In this document: one piece after another, positions 1 to 6,373 of the stretch
Position numbering within the stretch: the first letter of the stretch is position 1
How the letters are laid out: the number at the start of each line of letters is the position of its first letter
DNA from: Selenomonas sp.
Lineage (GTDB): Bacteria; Bacillota; Negativicutes; Selenomonadales; Selenomonadaceae
Length of the DNA stretch: 59,555 bases
Direction: 5' to 3'
Assembly: GCA_017635515.1 (NCBI GenBank)
Contig: JAGBLH010000293.1
Coordinates: forward strand, 1-59,555
Translations under genes and position numbers: made by a program
The notes under the pieces: model-generated
Seen by the model: only the letters and a program-made list of their open reading frames with translations
Told to the model about the DNA's origin: nothing
Databases searched by the model: none

Positions 1-158
1 ATGAATCCATATTGAATGAACAGGACAAAGTGGTGTTGGAAAAATTAAATCCGCTCATTTATGATGAAGAGCAATTCCGATACCTTAAAGTTGGAGAAAC
101 TGTTTCAGAAGCGTTTAAGCCGGGAGCGGCGATGAAGAAGTCCTTCACCGATAAATGA
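1..158 (+). CDS. C-terminal end of an unidentified protein (5' end outside window)
   Basis: An open frame enters from the left edge and stops at a TGA at 156-158, giving about 51 residues that end in MKKSFTDK. The segment is charged, with no membrane stretch or cysteine motif, and I do not recognise the family. A cluster of palindromes begins three bases after the stop, so this is probably the last gene of its transcript. No function is proposed. Confidence 0.5.
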   Translation, partial: ESILNEQDKVVLEKLNPLIYDEEQFRYLKVGETVSEAFKPGAAMKKSFTDK

Positions 159-160
159 TA

Positions 161-231
161 CCCCGTAACGATGCACCCTAAATCGTTATGCGGGGTGTGC
201 AAATTTGCACCCCCTGCCGTGTGCATCGTTA
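161..231. repeat. Nested palindromic element between two genes
   Basis: Three pairings overlap here. TAACGATGCAC (166-176) is the exact inverse of GTGCATCGTTA (221-231). TAACGAT (166-172) also pairs with ATCGTTA (182-188). The centre holds the perfect 14-bp palindrome GTGCAAATTTGCAC (197-210), extended by GGG/CCC. The outer and the left-hand pairings are mutually exclusive. It could be a transcription stop for the truncated gene, a mobile palindromic unit, or a regulatory fold. No T-run follows it, so a simple terminator is not the best reading. Confidence 0.45.
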
Positions 232-316
232 TGTGAGTATAGGGGATTTTGTTACGTTGTATCATTTAAGACACGGCAACAGACCGGGTGCTGGGGGAGA
301 TAACAGCAAGACTGAA

Positions 317-709
317 ATGAAAAGAGTTACATATCGTGAAGACGTGAAAGCTAAGTCGCAAAATTTACGTCGCAATATGACTAAAGAGGAAAGACACCTT
401 TGGTATGATTTTTTGAAGGGCTATCAGCCTGCTTTTCACAGACAGAAGCCTATTGGAATATACGTTGCAGATTTTTATTGCGCTGCTGCCAAGTTGGTGA
501 TTGAAATTGACGGAGGACAGCACTACGAAGATGCTGGCAAAGATTATGATGTTGAACGCACAAAGTTTTTGCAAAATCTGGGCATAGAGGTCTTGCGTTT
601 TAGCAATCGTGATGTCTGGGAAAACTTCAGCGGAGTATGTGAAAAAATACGAGATAGGACAAATAAAAAGCCTTCCTCTTTGGGGAAGGTGCCCCGAAGG
701 GGCGGATGA
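317..709 (+). CDS. DUF559 family protein (Vsr-like PD-(D/E)XK endonuclease fold)
   Basis: 130 residues from the ATG at 317; the frame stays open upstream but that part looks non-coding. The N-terminal half carries the DUF559 signature: a helix with MTKEERHLWYDFL (about 20-32), then FHRQKPIGIYVADFYC and LVIEIDGGQHY (about 38-76), which supply the Asp and ExD residues expected of a PD-(D/E)XK nuclease active site. Members are related to the very-short-patch repair nuclease Vsr, but their substrate is unknown. The domain ends near residue 110. The last 15 or so residues, including the stop codon, are encoded by the left arm of the R1 repeat that starts at 671. The gene is followed by two R1 copies in opposite orientation. 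No methyltransferase lies nearby, so a conventional restriction system is unlikely. Family call is firm; activity is inferred. Confidence 0.8.
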   Translation: MKRVTYREDVKAKSQNLRRNMTKEERHLWYDFLKGYQPAFHRQKPIGIYVADFYCAAAKLVIEIDGGQHYEDAGKDYDVERTKFLQNLGIEVLRFSNRDVWENFSGVCEKIRDRTNKKPSSLGKVPRRGG

Positions 710-800
710 GGTTGGACGTTACAAGATGTGCTGGCAATACGGGTTAGGCCGCACCTCATCCGTCAGCCCTACGGGCTGCCACCTTCTCCATAGGAGAAGG
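671..800 (+). repeat. R1 hairpin repeat, copy A (130 bp)
   Basis: The element begins CCTTCC and ends GAAGG. It contains, in order, a short hairpin with CCTTCC/GGAAGG arms, a GCCCC-GAA-GGGGC hairpin, GATGAGGT, a variable core of about 40 bp, CACCTCATC, a CAGCCC-TAC-GGGCTG hairpin and a CCTTCTCC-ATA-GGAGAAGG hairpin. The GATGAGGT and CACCTCATC segments pair to close the whole unit. The first arm encodes the end of the DUF559 protein. Copy B, 30 bp downstream, is inverted relative to this one, judged from the core. Confidence 0.85.
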
Positions 801-830
801 CATAGAAAGATTGCTGCAACAGTAAAAAAG

Positions 831-960
831 CCTTCCCTTTTGGGAAGGTGCCCCGAAGGGGCGGATGAGGTGCGACCTAATCTAGTTATTGTGTAATGCC
901 TTGTAACGTCCCACCTCATCCGTCAGTCCTTCGGACTGCCACCTTCCCCATAGGGGAAGG
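831..960 (-). repeat. R1 hairpin repeat, copy B (130 bp, inverted relative to copy A)
   Basis: It has the same order of hairpins as copy A and exactly the same length. Orientation is set by the core: CTTGTAACGTCC at 900-911 is the exact inverse of GGACGTTACAAG at 714-725 in copy A, and the left inner side (865-890) resembles the inverse of 736-760. The right hairpin is CCTTCCCC-ATA-GGGGAAGG followed by CTTTTG, which could also end transcription. The inner hairpin here is CAGTCC-TTC-GGACTG, a compensatory change from CAGCCC/GGGCTG. Confidence 0.85.
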
Positions 961-1157
961 CTTTTGTTGGCATTTCCAAAGACGTTTACTATAGAAGCAA
1001 GCAAAACTGAACATCAGTGCAATTATGATTTATGGAGAAATGAGGTGTTTCACTATGATGTACCCTTTTATGACATACGAAACATCATGAGAGTTATTGA
1101 AGCAAGGTCGGGGAGTATAGTAAAAAAATGGTTGACCTTCTTTGGTGAAATAACGTA

Positions 1158-1227
1158 CTATTGCTGATATTATGCAACGCGATATCAGGCAATAGTGAAA
1201 TTGTGCAACAACTTGTTGCACAATTTC
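1158..1227. other. Two tandem hairpins upstream of the diguanylate cyclase gene (within a 342-bp gene-free stretch)
   Basis: Between the R1 pair and the next gene (961-1302) I see no convincing gene. Hairpin 1 (1158-1195) pairs CTATTGC-TGATAT with ATATCA-G-GCAATAG. Hairpin 2 (1197-1227) has 14-bp arms, GAAATTGTGCAACA and TGTTGCACAATTTC. The loop of hairpin 1 contains GCAAC, which is also in the arm of hairpin 2, so alternative pairing is possible. No U-tract follows. A role in the leader of the downstream gene is possible but not shown. Confidence 0.45.
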
Positions 1228-1302
1228 TTAGGGTGATAATGGATAAGGTGCCTACAAATACTACGCTTTTGATATCACATATTAAGTGAGAAGGTGATTG
1301 TT

Positions 1303-2706
1303 ATGGCAAATAGAATCCCCAAGCCTTTGAAAAGAAGCATTAAAATCAGATGCATTTCCTTTGTCTTGGTACTGTGCTTATGCCTTGGTGTCAGCATATA
1401 TTTAAGTTATAGAGATTTCTTTTTCAAGCAGAGCGAGGCTCATATAAGAAATATCATTACTTATGTGACTGGCCATATTGATAACGATGACTTGAAACAT
1501 TGCGCCGAAACGAAGGTAGAAAGCCAGAAGTACAAGGAATTGATGGCTTTCATGGATGATGTCAAGGAGGATTTCAATCCGCAGTATCTTTACATCATAA
1601 AGCCTTTGAAAGAGAATGGCGGGAATCATGTCTTTATACTAATGAGCGCTGAAAACAATTATGACCGCTATGAAAATACAGAAGGGAACCTGTATCTTGG
1701 CGATATAACAAAAGACGAGTATACAAAAGAGGAAGTAGATCAGTATCATAATGTCATGAGTGCCAGAGACATAGTATTCATGGAGAGCAGAAGCTATTGG
1801 GGGCATTCCTATTGTGGTTTATATGCTCTGCGTGATTCTATGGGGGCTCCTTATGCGATTTTGGGAGTCGATATAGACCTGACACAGATGTACCGTGATA
1901 TACTGTATAAAACCCTTAATGTACTTTTGATCATCATTGTTATTGGCGCTATATTCATTTATGTATTTCTTGTCTGGACCTCGAGGAATATCACAAATCC
2001 TATCGAACTGCTGGAAAAGAGCGCTATCAGATATATTGAACAGAGCAAGTATGTAAGTTCTCCAGATAAACTGGTTTTTGAAAAACCAAGCCTTGATATA
2101 AACAATGAAGTCGAGTCTTTAAGCAATACCATAGGTCGGATGACGGAAAATATAAAGGACTACATGCTGCTGCTTATTTCTGCTGAAAAAGAAACGGCTC
2201 ACATGAGGCAACTGGCAAATACGGACCCGCTTACCGGTGTGAGAAACAAACTGGCATATGACGAGAGCGTAGAATCTATAAACGCAAAGATAGCAAAGGG
2301 CTCTATGGATGATTTTGGCATCATTATGATGGACCTTAATTTGTTGAAAAAGATAAATGATACTTATGGTCATGAGTATGGAGACATGCTGATTAAAAAT
2401 TTCTGCGATGTGGTATGTGAGGTGTTTGCTCATTCTCCTGTATACAGGATAGGCGGCGATGAATTTGTGGTTATTCTTCGGAACAGGGACTTGGCAAATG
2501 CTGACAAATTACTTTCAGATTTTGAGGAGAATTTAAGCCGGCATGCTGTTAGGGAAAACATCAAGCCTTGGGAGGCGCCTTCTGTTGCTGTAGGCGTGTC
2601 TTATTTTGATAAAAGCAAGGATTCTGATGTAAAAGATGTATTCCACCGTGCAGATGATGCCATGTATAAAAGAAAAATGGAAATGAGGGTTGGGCGTACC
2701 GATTAG
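1303..2706 (+). CDS. Membrane-bound GGDEF diguanylate cyclase with extracytoplasmic sensor
   Basis: 467 residues. It likely makes cyclic di-GMP from two GTP in response to an external signal. Domain order: a membrane segment at about 16-36, an extracytoplasmic sensor region to about 205 (Cache-like by architecture), a second membrane segment at about 207-228, a HAMP-like linker starting RNITNPIELL, then a GGDEF domain with DPLTGVRNK, MMDLNLLKKINDTYGH and an intact GGDEF signature at 384-388. The position of the inhibitory RxxD site before the signature reads FAHS, so product feedback inhibition is probably absent. ATG 1303 is preferred because AGAAGG sits 8 bases ahead; a GTG at 1294 is in frame but has no spaced ribosome site. 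It is a stand-alone gene. Confidence 0.93.
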   Translation: MANRIPKPLKRSIKIRCISFVLVLCLCLGVSIYLSYRDFFFKQSEAHIRNIITYVTGHIDNDDLKHCAETKVESQKYKELMAFMDDVKEDFNPQYLYIIKPLKENGGNHVFILMSAENNYDRYENTEGNLYLGDITKDEYTKEEVDQYHNVMSARDIVFMESRSYWGHSYCGLYALRDSMGAPYAILGVDIDLTQMYRDILYKTLNVLLIIIVIGAIFIYVFLVWTSRNITNPIELLEKSAIRYIEQSKYVSSPDKLVFEKPSLDINNEVESLSNTIGRMTENIKDYMLLLISAEKETAHMRQLANTDPLTGVRNKLAYDESVESINAKIAKGSMDDFGIIMMDLNLLKKINDTYGHEYGDMLIKNFCDVVCEVFAHSPVYRIGGDEFVVILRNRDLANADKLLSDFEENLSRHAVRENIKPWEAPSVAVGVSYFDKSKDSDVKDVFHRADDAMYKRKMEMRVGRTD

Positions 2707-2839
2707 ACTGCACAAAACTCTGTGCGAAATGGTGTTTCGCATCCCTAAAGGGACTAGCTTCGCGTCGCTGCGCCCTTACATAGAACTTAGCGTTCATCTG
2801 CGTCCTAACTGGCTTGATTCACTGAGTTCTGTAGTAAAA

Positions 2840-2881
2840 ATGGCTGCTGCACAAGTGAGAGATCACAAGTGCAGCAGCCAT
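2840..2881. terminator. Bidirectional hairpin terminator between convergent genes
   Basis: TGGCTGCTGCAC and GTGCAGCAGCCA form a 12-bp stem. On the minus strand it is followed by TTTTTAC, and on the plus strand by TTGCTTTTA, so it can end both the diguanylate cyclase and the deacetylase transcripts. The stretch 2707-2839 holds only small hairpins, for example TGCGAAA/TTTCGCA at 2722-2741. Confidence 0.8.
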
Positions 2882-2886
2882 TGCTT

Positions 2887-3792
2887 TTACCAGGGCTGTG
2901 GGGTCATGGGAGTCACTACGCCGAAGGTATAGCCTCTTTCCCGCAGGATGCGGATGATTTCAGGTACAGCCTTGACGGTTTCCTCATGGCCTCCGGAGCT
3001 GTGCATGAGGATGATGACGCTGTCCGTGGTGGCCTGACTGGCGATGTTGTCGATGAAATCCTGGGCGGTGGGATTGCCAGGGGCGGTGTCGGCGGAGCTG
3101 ACATTCCAGTCATGCTCCACATACCCGTTGGCGGCGATGGCATCTTCGTAGGCTTTGGTGAAATTGCCCATGCGTCCGCTGGGGGCGCGGGTGATGAGGG
3201 GACGTACCCCCAGCAGTTCATAGATGGCCTCATCGGCCTGCTCCATTTCCTCGATGTAGTTGCCTACAGAAGCGTAGAGGCGCTTGTAGTCGTGGTCATA
3301 GCTGTGGTTGCCCAGGGCATGTCCTTCCTCGAAGATGCGTCTGGCTGTGTCAGGGAAGTTTCTCACATTCCTGCCCGTCACATAGAAGGTGGCTTTGACC
3401 CCTTCCTGTTTCAGTATGTCCAGCACTGCCGCTGTGTTTTTCTCATCGGGGCCATCATCAAAGGTCAGGTAGGCAACTTTGCCCTGCTTGTAAGGCGTGA
3501 TGGCAGGCAGGGCGGTGGGCAGGCCCTTCTCCCTGCGCTGGGCCAGGGTGTAGCGGTCATAGACAGGCGTCTCGGCATTATCCAGCGCCAGATTGCCCAG
3601 GTCATCAGCAACGGTGAGATAGGTAGGGGCTTTTTCTGCTGCAGCTTCCTTATTTTTCTCCGACTGAGCACTGGCTTCCTGTGCCGGAGCCTCCGGCTGC
3701 CGTTCGGCGTTTTCCTGTGTGCCGCAACCCCATAGCAGCAGGCAGGAGAGGCACAGGAGTGTACCCTTGTGCCAAAGATGATTCAGTTTCAT
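2887..3792 (-). CDS. Lipoprotein polysaccharide deacetylase (NodB domain, CE4)
   Basis: 301 residues from the ATG at 3792, which has AGAAGGGA eight bases upstream; an upstream start at 3825 has no such site. The N-terminus is a lipoprotein signal ending LLLWGC, followed by a Glu/Ala/Lys-rich tether to about residue 65. The NodB domain shows TFDDGP (catalytic base and metal Asp), NHSYDHDY (metal histidines), RAPSGRMG and LMHSSGGHEET. These are the conserved motifs of metal-dependent N- or O-deacetylases acting on peptidoglycan or surface polysaccharide. It is probably anchored in the envelope. The exact substrate cannot be read from sequence. It is monocistronic and convergent with the GGDEF gene. 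Confidence 0.92.
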   Translation of the reverse strand: MKLNHLWHKGTLLCLSCLLLWGCGTQENAERQPEAPAQEASAQSEKNKEAAAEKAPTYLTVADDLGNLALDNAETPVYDRYTLAQRREKGLPTALPAITPYKQGKVAYLTFDDGPDEKNTAAVLDILKQEGVKATFYVTGRNVRNFPDTARRIFEEGHALGNHSYDHDYKRLYASVGNYIEEMEQADEAIYELLGVRPLITRAPSGRMGNFTKAYEDAIAANGYVEHDWNVSSADTAPGNPTAQDFIDNIASQATTDSVIILMHSSGGHEETVKAVPEIIRILRERGYTFGVVTPMTPQPW

Positions 3793-3946
3793 TTGCGTAA
3801 TCCCTTCTTTTATAAATTTTTGCAATCTCTACCATTGTACTCTGCTAGGGGAGAAATGGGAAGGCAGGGGGAGGATTTTTCGGCAGCAGAGGGAAATACT
3901 TACTTCATAGGACAAAGTTATGATTATGGAAAGGAAGGATATGGCT

Positions 3947-4306
3947 ATGAGCAAGCTGTTATTTGTCTGCTATCCCCGCTGCACCACCTGCAAGAAAGCC
4001 CAGCAGTGGCTGGAGGAAAAGGGCATAGAGGTGACAGTGAGGGATATCAAGGAGGAAAATCCCAGCAGCGAGGAACTGCGCAAGTGGCATCAGGAAAGCG
4101 GACTGCCCCTGAAGCGGTTTTTCAACACCAGCGGTCTGAAGTATAAGGAATTGGGCTTAAAGGACAAGCTGCCCCAGATGAGCGAGGAGGAGCAGTATGA
4201 ACTCCTGGCCACAGATGGCATGCTGGTGAAGCGGCCTATTCTGGTAGGCAAGGAAAAGGTGCTGGTAGGCTTCAAGGAGAAGGAATGGCTGGAGGTCTTT
4301 GCATGA
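3947..4306 (+). CDS. ArsC/Spx family protein
   Basis: 119 residues with a thioredoxin-like fold of the arsenate reductase/Spx/MgsR family. The N-terminal CYPRCTTCKKA carries a CxxC pair. The conserved RPILVGKEKVLVGFKEKEW near the C-terminus is the usual basic-proline segment of the family. It could be a glutaredoxin-dependent arsenate reductase or a redox-responsive regulator; no ars gene is adjacent, so arsenate reduction is not supported by context. The start at 3947 has AAGGAAGG eight bases ahead; earlier ATGs at 3920 and 3941 are badly spaced. The stop overlaps the next start (ATGA at 4303-4306), so the two are translationally coupled. Confidence 0.88.
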   Translation: MSKLLFVCYPRCTTCKKAQQWLEEKGIEVTVRDIKEENPSSEELRKWHQESGLPLKRFFNTSGLKYKELGLKDKLPQMSEEEQYELLATDGMLVKRPILVGKEKVLVGFKEKEWLEVFA

Positions 4307-4956
4307 AGGGCAAGTGTACAAAACTGCTGCTGGCACTGATAGCTGCACTGCTGCTGGCCTTGGTTGCTGGCTGCGGGGGAGGGCAGGAGGCATCTGGTTC
4401 CGGCACAGCTTCCGTAGCTGCCCAGGCACAACAGGGAGAGGCGGGGCACAAGGCGCAAGGAGGAAAAACATCTGGCAAGCAGGACAGTGCCGAAGCAGGA
4501 AAATCTGCAGCGTCAAAGAAAGGCTCCTATACCATGCAGGATATCCGCAAGCTGAAGCACACGGAAATTTTTGCCAAGGGGGCCCTGGAGCACATTTTCG
4601 ATGGCACTATCAACAAGAAGGGCAAGGCTACAGGCTATCACTATGACAAGGTGGAGGGAAGTAAGGGCGAGATTATCTCCGGCACCCGCTCCAAGGAGGA
4701 CAAACACGGTGTCTATACTGCCAAGGTCAAGGTGGAGGGGGTGCAGAAGAATGGCTTTAGTTCCTTCTATCCCGATGATTGGACGCCCCAGGAAGTGGTG
4801 GACGCCATCAACGCAGCCTACGAAGATGCCTTGGGGAACACGGACAATCCCCAAGGAGATCTGTGGATTGGCTACAGCGGTGATCTGGAGATAGACATGT
4901 ATCTCACCGAGCAAAAGAAGATTATCACTGCCTATCCCATTTACAGGAAGGAGTAG
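4303..4956 (+). CDS. Lipoprotein with C-terminal EndoU-type nuclease domain
   Basis: 217 residues. A lipoprotein signal ends LVAGC (Cys24), then a low-complexity Gly/Ala/Gln/Lys/Ser tether runs to about residue 75. Residues 85-217 match the bacterial EndoU pattern: HIFDGTINKKGKATGYHYD with His97 and His113 spaced 16 apart, Lys149 in QKNGFSSFYPDDW, and the terminal KKIITAYPIY with Thr209 and Tyr211. EndoU enzymes cleave RNA, and bacterial forms are mostly toxin tips in interbacterial competition. Here the domain is tied to a membrane rather than to a large secreted protein. Start at 4303 is set by GGAGG and by the ATGA overlap with the ArsC-like gene. A small gene follows after three bases and is a candidate immunity gene. 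Domain call is from remembered motifs; activity is untested. Confidence 0.78.
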   Translation: MKGKCTKLLLALIAALLLALVAGCGGGQEASGSGTASVAAQAQQGEAGHKAQGGKTSGKQDSAEAGKSAASKKGSYTMQDIRKLKHTEIFAKGALEHIFDGTINKKGKATGYHYDKVEGSKGEIISGTRSKEDKHGVYTAKVKVEGVQKNGFSSFYPDDWTPQEVVDAINAAYEDALGNTDNPQGDLWIGYSGDLEIDMYLTEQKKIITAYPIYRKE

Positions 4957-4959
4957 GAT

Positions 4960-5265
4960 ATGCTGAGATACAAAGTTAGAAGGGACAAGAGAAGCCAAGC
5001 TCCCATCTTTGACTTTGAGGACAAAGAATATGCCCTGCTGGGAGAGTTCCTGCTGGCAGAGGGCAGGAATTTTGGTGGAGAGATGCTCTCCTTTTTGGAA
5101 AAATGCAGGGAGCAGAAGCAGCCTGCTGAATTTGCGGGGAATGTGTTTAGGATTGAAGTTCAGGAAGATAAGGCCAGGGTAATCAATGACCTGACGGATA
5201 AGGAATGCCGGGTGCCTCTAGCGGATTTGGCAAATGTTGTCAGGGACTATGATGAACTGGCATAG
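4960..5265 (+). CDS. Small acidic cytoplasmic protein, candidate EndoU immunity protein
   Basis: 101 residues, no signal peptide or membrane segment, acidic, and starting three bases after the EndoU lipoprotein stop. I do not recognise it firmly. The pattern FAGNVFRIEVQEDKARVIND near residue 60 followed by PLADLANVVRDYDEL near the C-terminus recalls the YacL-like group of small alpha/beta proteins, some of which occur as immunity proteins. Position directly behind a toxin-like gene, lack of export signal and charge all fit a cytoplasmic inhibitor, but this is inference. A strong hairpin closes the transcript right after it. Confidence 0.7.
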   Translation: MLRYKVRRDKRSQAPIFDFEDKEYALLGEFLLAEGRNFGGEMLSFLEKCREQKQPAEFAGNVFRIEVQEDKARVINDLTDKECRVPLADLANVVRDYDELA

Positions 5266-5267
5266 GC

Positions 5268-5309
5268 AACAAAACTCCCTCACTGTGAAAATGGTGAGGG
5301 AGTTTTGTT
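5268..5309. terminator. Strong hairpin terminator between convergent genes
   Basis: AACAAAACTCCCTCAC and GTGAGGGAGTTTTGTT form a 16-bp perfect stem. The T-rich ends of the arms serve as U-tracts in both directions. It closes the EndoU pair on the plus strand and the dehydrogenase on the minus strand. Confidence 0.88.
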
Positions 5310-5320
5310 CTCTTATATGT

Positions 5321-6199
5321 TCATTTTTTCTCCAGGCCGTAATACCACAGCAGAGCCTGGGTGCCTTGATTGCCAGAGCCCTGGCGTTCCAGCTGGCGCA
5401 CTTCTGCGAGCACCTGTCCAAGGATAGGCAGGGCGGTGCCGTAGGCGGCGGAGGTTTCGGTGCCGATGGCCAGGTCTTTGCCGAAGTGTTTCAGCATGAA
5501 GCCCGGCTCAAAGTTTCCATCAAGTCCCCGGCGCACCACGTTTGACATCTGGAAGCTGCCGGCAGCTCCGGCGGAGATGGCCTGGAAGGTTTTTTCCAGA
5601 TCCAGTCCTGATGCCTGAGCATAGGCATAGGCCTCGCAGGCACCGGCCAGGGCGCCCGCAATGGCTATCTGGTTGCAAGCCTTGGCTTTCTGCCCGGCAC
5701 CGGCAGTGCCCATGTAGACCAGGTTCTTGCCCAGTACAGAAAAGACGGGCTGCAGGGCTGCAAAGGAACTTTCGTCGCCTCCCACCAGAATGGAAAGGGT
5801 GGCATTTTTGGCTCCCGTATCACCGCCGGTCACGGGGGCATCTACGGCGTGGAGGCCCTTTTCCTTGGCTGCCGCAAAAATTCGCTCCGCCAGAATGGGA
5901 GAGGAGGTGGTCATGTCAATGAGATAGGCACCTTCTTTGGCATTCTCAATGATGCCGTTTTCGCTCAGGTACACTTCCTCTACGTCTTTGGGATAGCCTA
6001 CGATGGTGATGACAGCATCCTGCCCTTTGGCGCAGGCGCCTGGGCTGTCACACCATTTGGCCCCCTGGGAGAGCAGGCCCTCTGCCTTGGCCTTGGTGCG
6101 GTTGTAGACGCTTACTTCGAAGCCTGCCGCCAGCAGGTGCCCGGCCATGGCTGCGCCCATGATGCCTGTGCCGATGAAGCCAATTTTTTTGATGCCCAT
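5321..6199 (-). CDS. NAD-binding beta-hydroxyacid dehydrogenase (3-hydroxyisobutyrate dehydrogenase family)
   Basis: 292 residues. The N-terminal Rossmann motif is IGFIGTGIMGAAMAGHL, followed by the family signatures DAPVTGGDTGAKNATLSILVGG (substrate binding) and GAGQKAKACNQ, whose lysine is the catalytic residue. Such enzymes oxidise or reduce short beta-hydroxyacids such as 3-hydroxyisobutyrate, tartronate semialdehyde or glyoxylate/succinic semialdehyde. The neighbourhood does not tell which. It is a single-gene transcript ending at the shared hairpin at 5268-5309. Length is normal for the family. Confidence 0.92.
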   Translation of the reverse strand: MGIKKIGFIGTGIMGAAMAGHLLAAGFEVSVYNRTKAKAEGLLSQGAKWCDSPGACAKGQDAVITIVGYPKDVEEVYLSENGIIENAKEGAYLIDMTTSSPILAERIFAAAKEKGLHAVDAPVTGGDTGAKNATLSILVGGDESSFAALQPVFSVLGKNLVYMGTAGAGQKAKACNQIAIAGALAGACEAYAYAQASGLDLEKTFQAISAGAAGSFQMSNVVRRGLDGNFEPGFMLKHFGKDLAIGTETSAAYGTALPILGQVLAEVRQLERQGSGNQGTQALLWYYGLEKK

Positions 6200-6245
6200 A
6201 TTTACCGTCCTTCCTTAGGAACTGTAGACTTATAACCTAAACATC

Positions 6246-6344
6246 TTGCTGGTCTAAATCCGCGTGGATCTGCGTCTTCGTCAGTCGGCATAGCCCGCTA
6301 TGCCTCCTTCCTCATCCTTGTCCACACGAATTTATCCTCAGCAA
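6246..6344. repeat. Long imperfect palindrome (R3), single copy in window
   Basis: The outer arms TTGCTGGTCTAAATCCGCG (6246-6264) and the segment 6322-6344 ending CTCAGCAA are near inverse copies. The centre is GGCATAG-CCCG-CTATGCC (6288-6305). The whole unit could fold into one hairpin of about 99 bp. It fills the gap between two minus-strand genes and may act as terminator for the coiled-coil gene upstream. Its length and design resemble a dispersed repeat, but no second copy is present here. Confidence 0.5.
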
Positions 6345-6373
6345 TCTTGTTTAGTTTATTTCGCTACAGTTCC

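Noticed and set aside
671..960. R1 pair as a CRISPR array
   Set aside because: Two units in opposite orientation with variable cores and internal hairpins, no regular direct repeats and no cas genes.
964..1167. 67-codon frame after the R1 pair
   Set aside because: No ribosome site, no recognisable motif, and it begins inside the repeat flank. Could be a decayed fragment but cannot be supported.
3947..4306. Arsenate reductase in an ars operon
   Set aside because: No arsR, arsB or acr3 gene lies nearby, and the family includes Spx-type regulators, so only the family is called.
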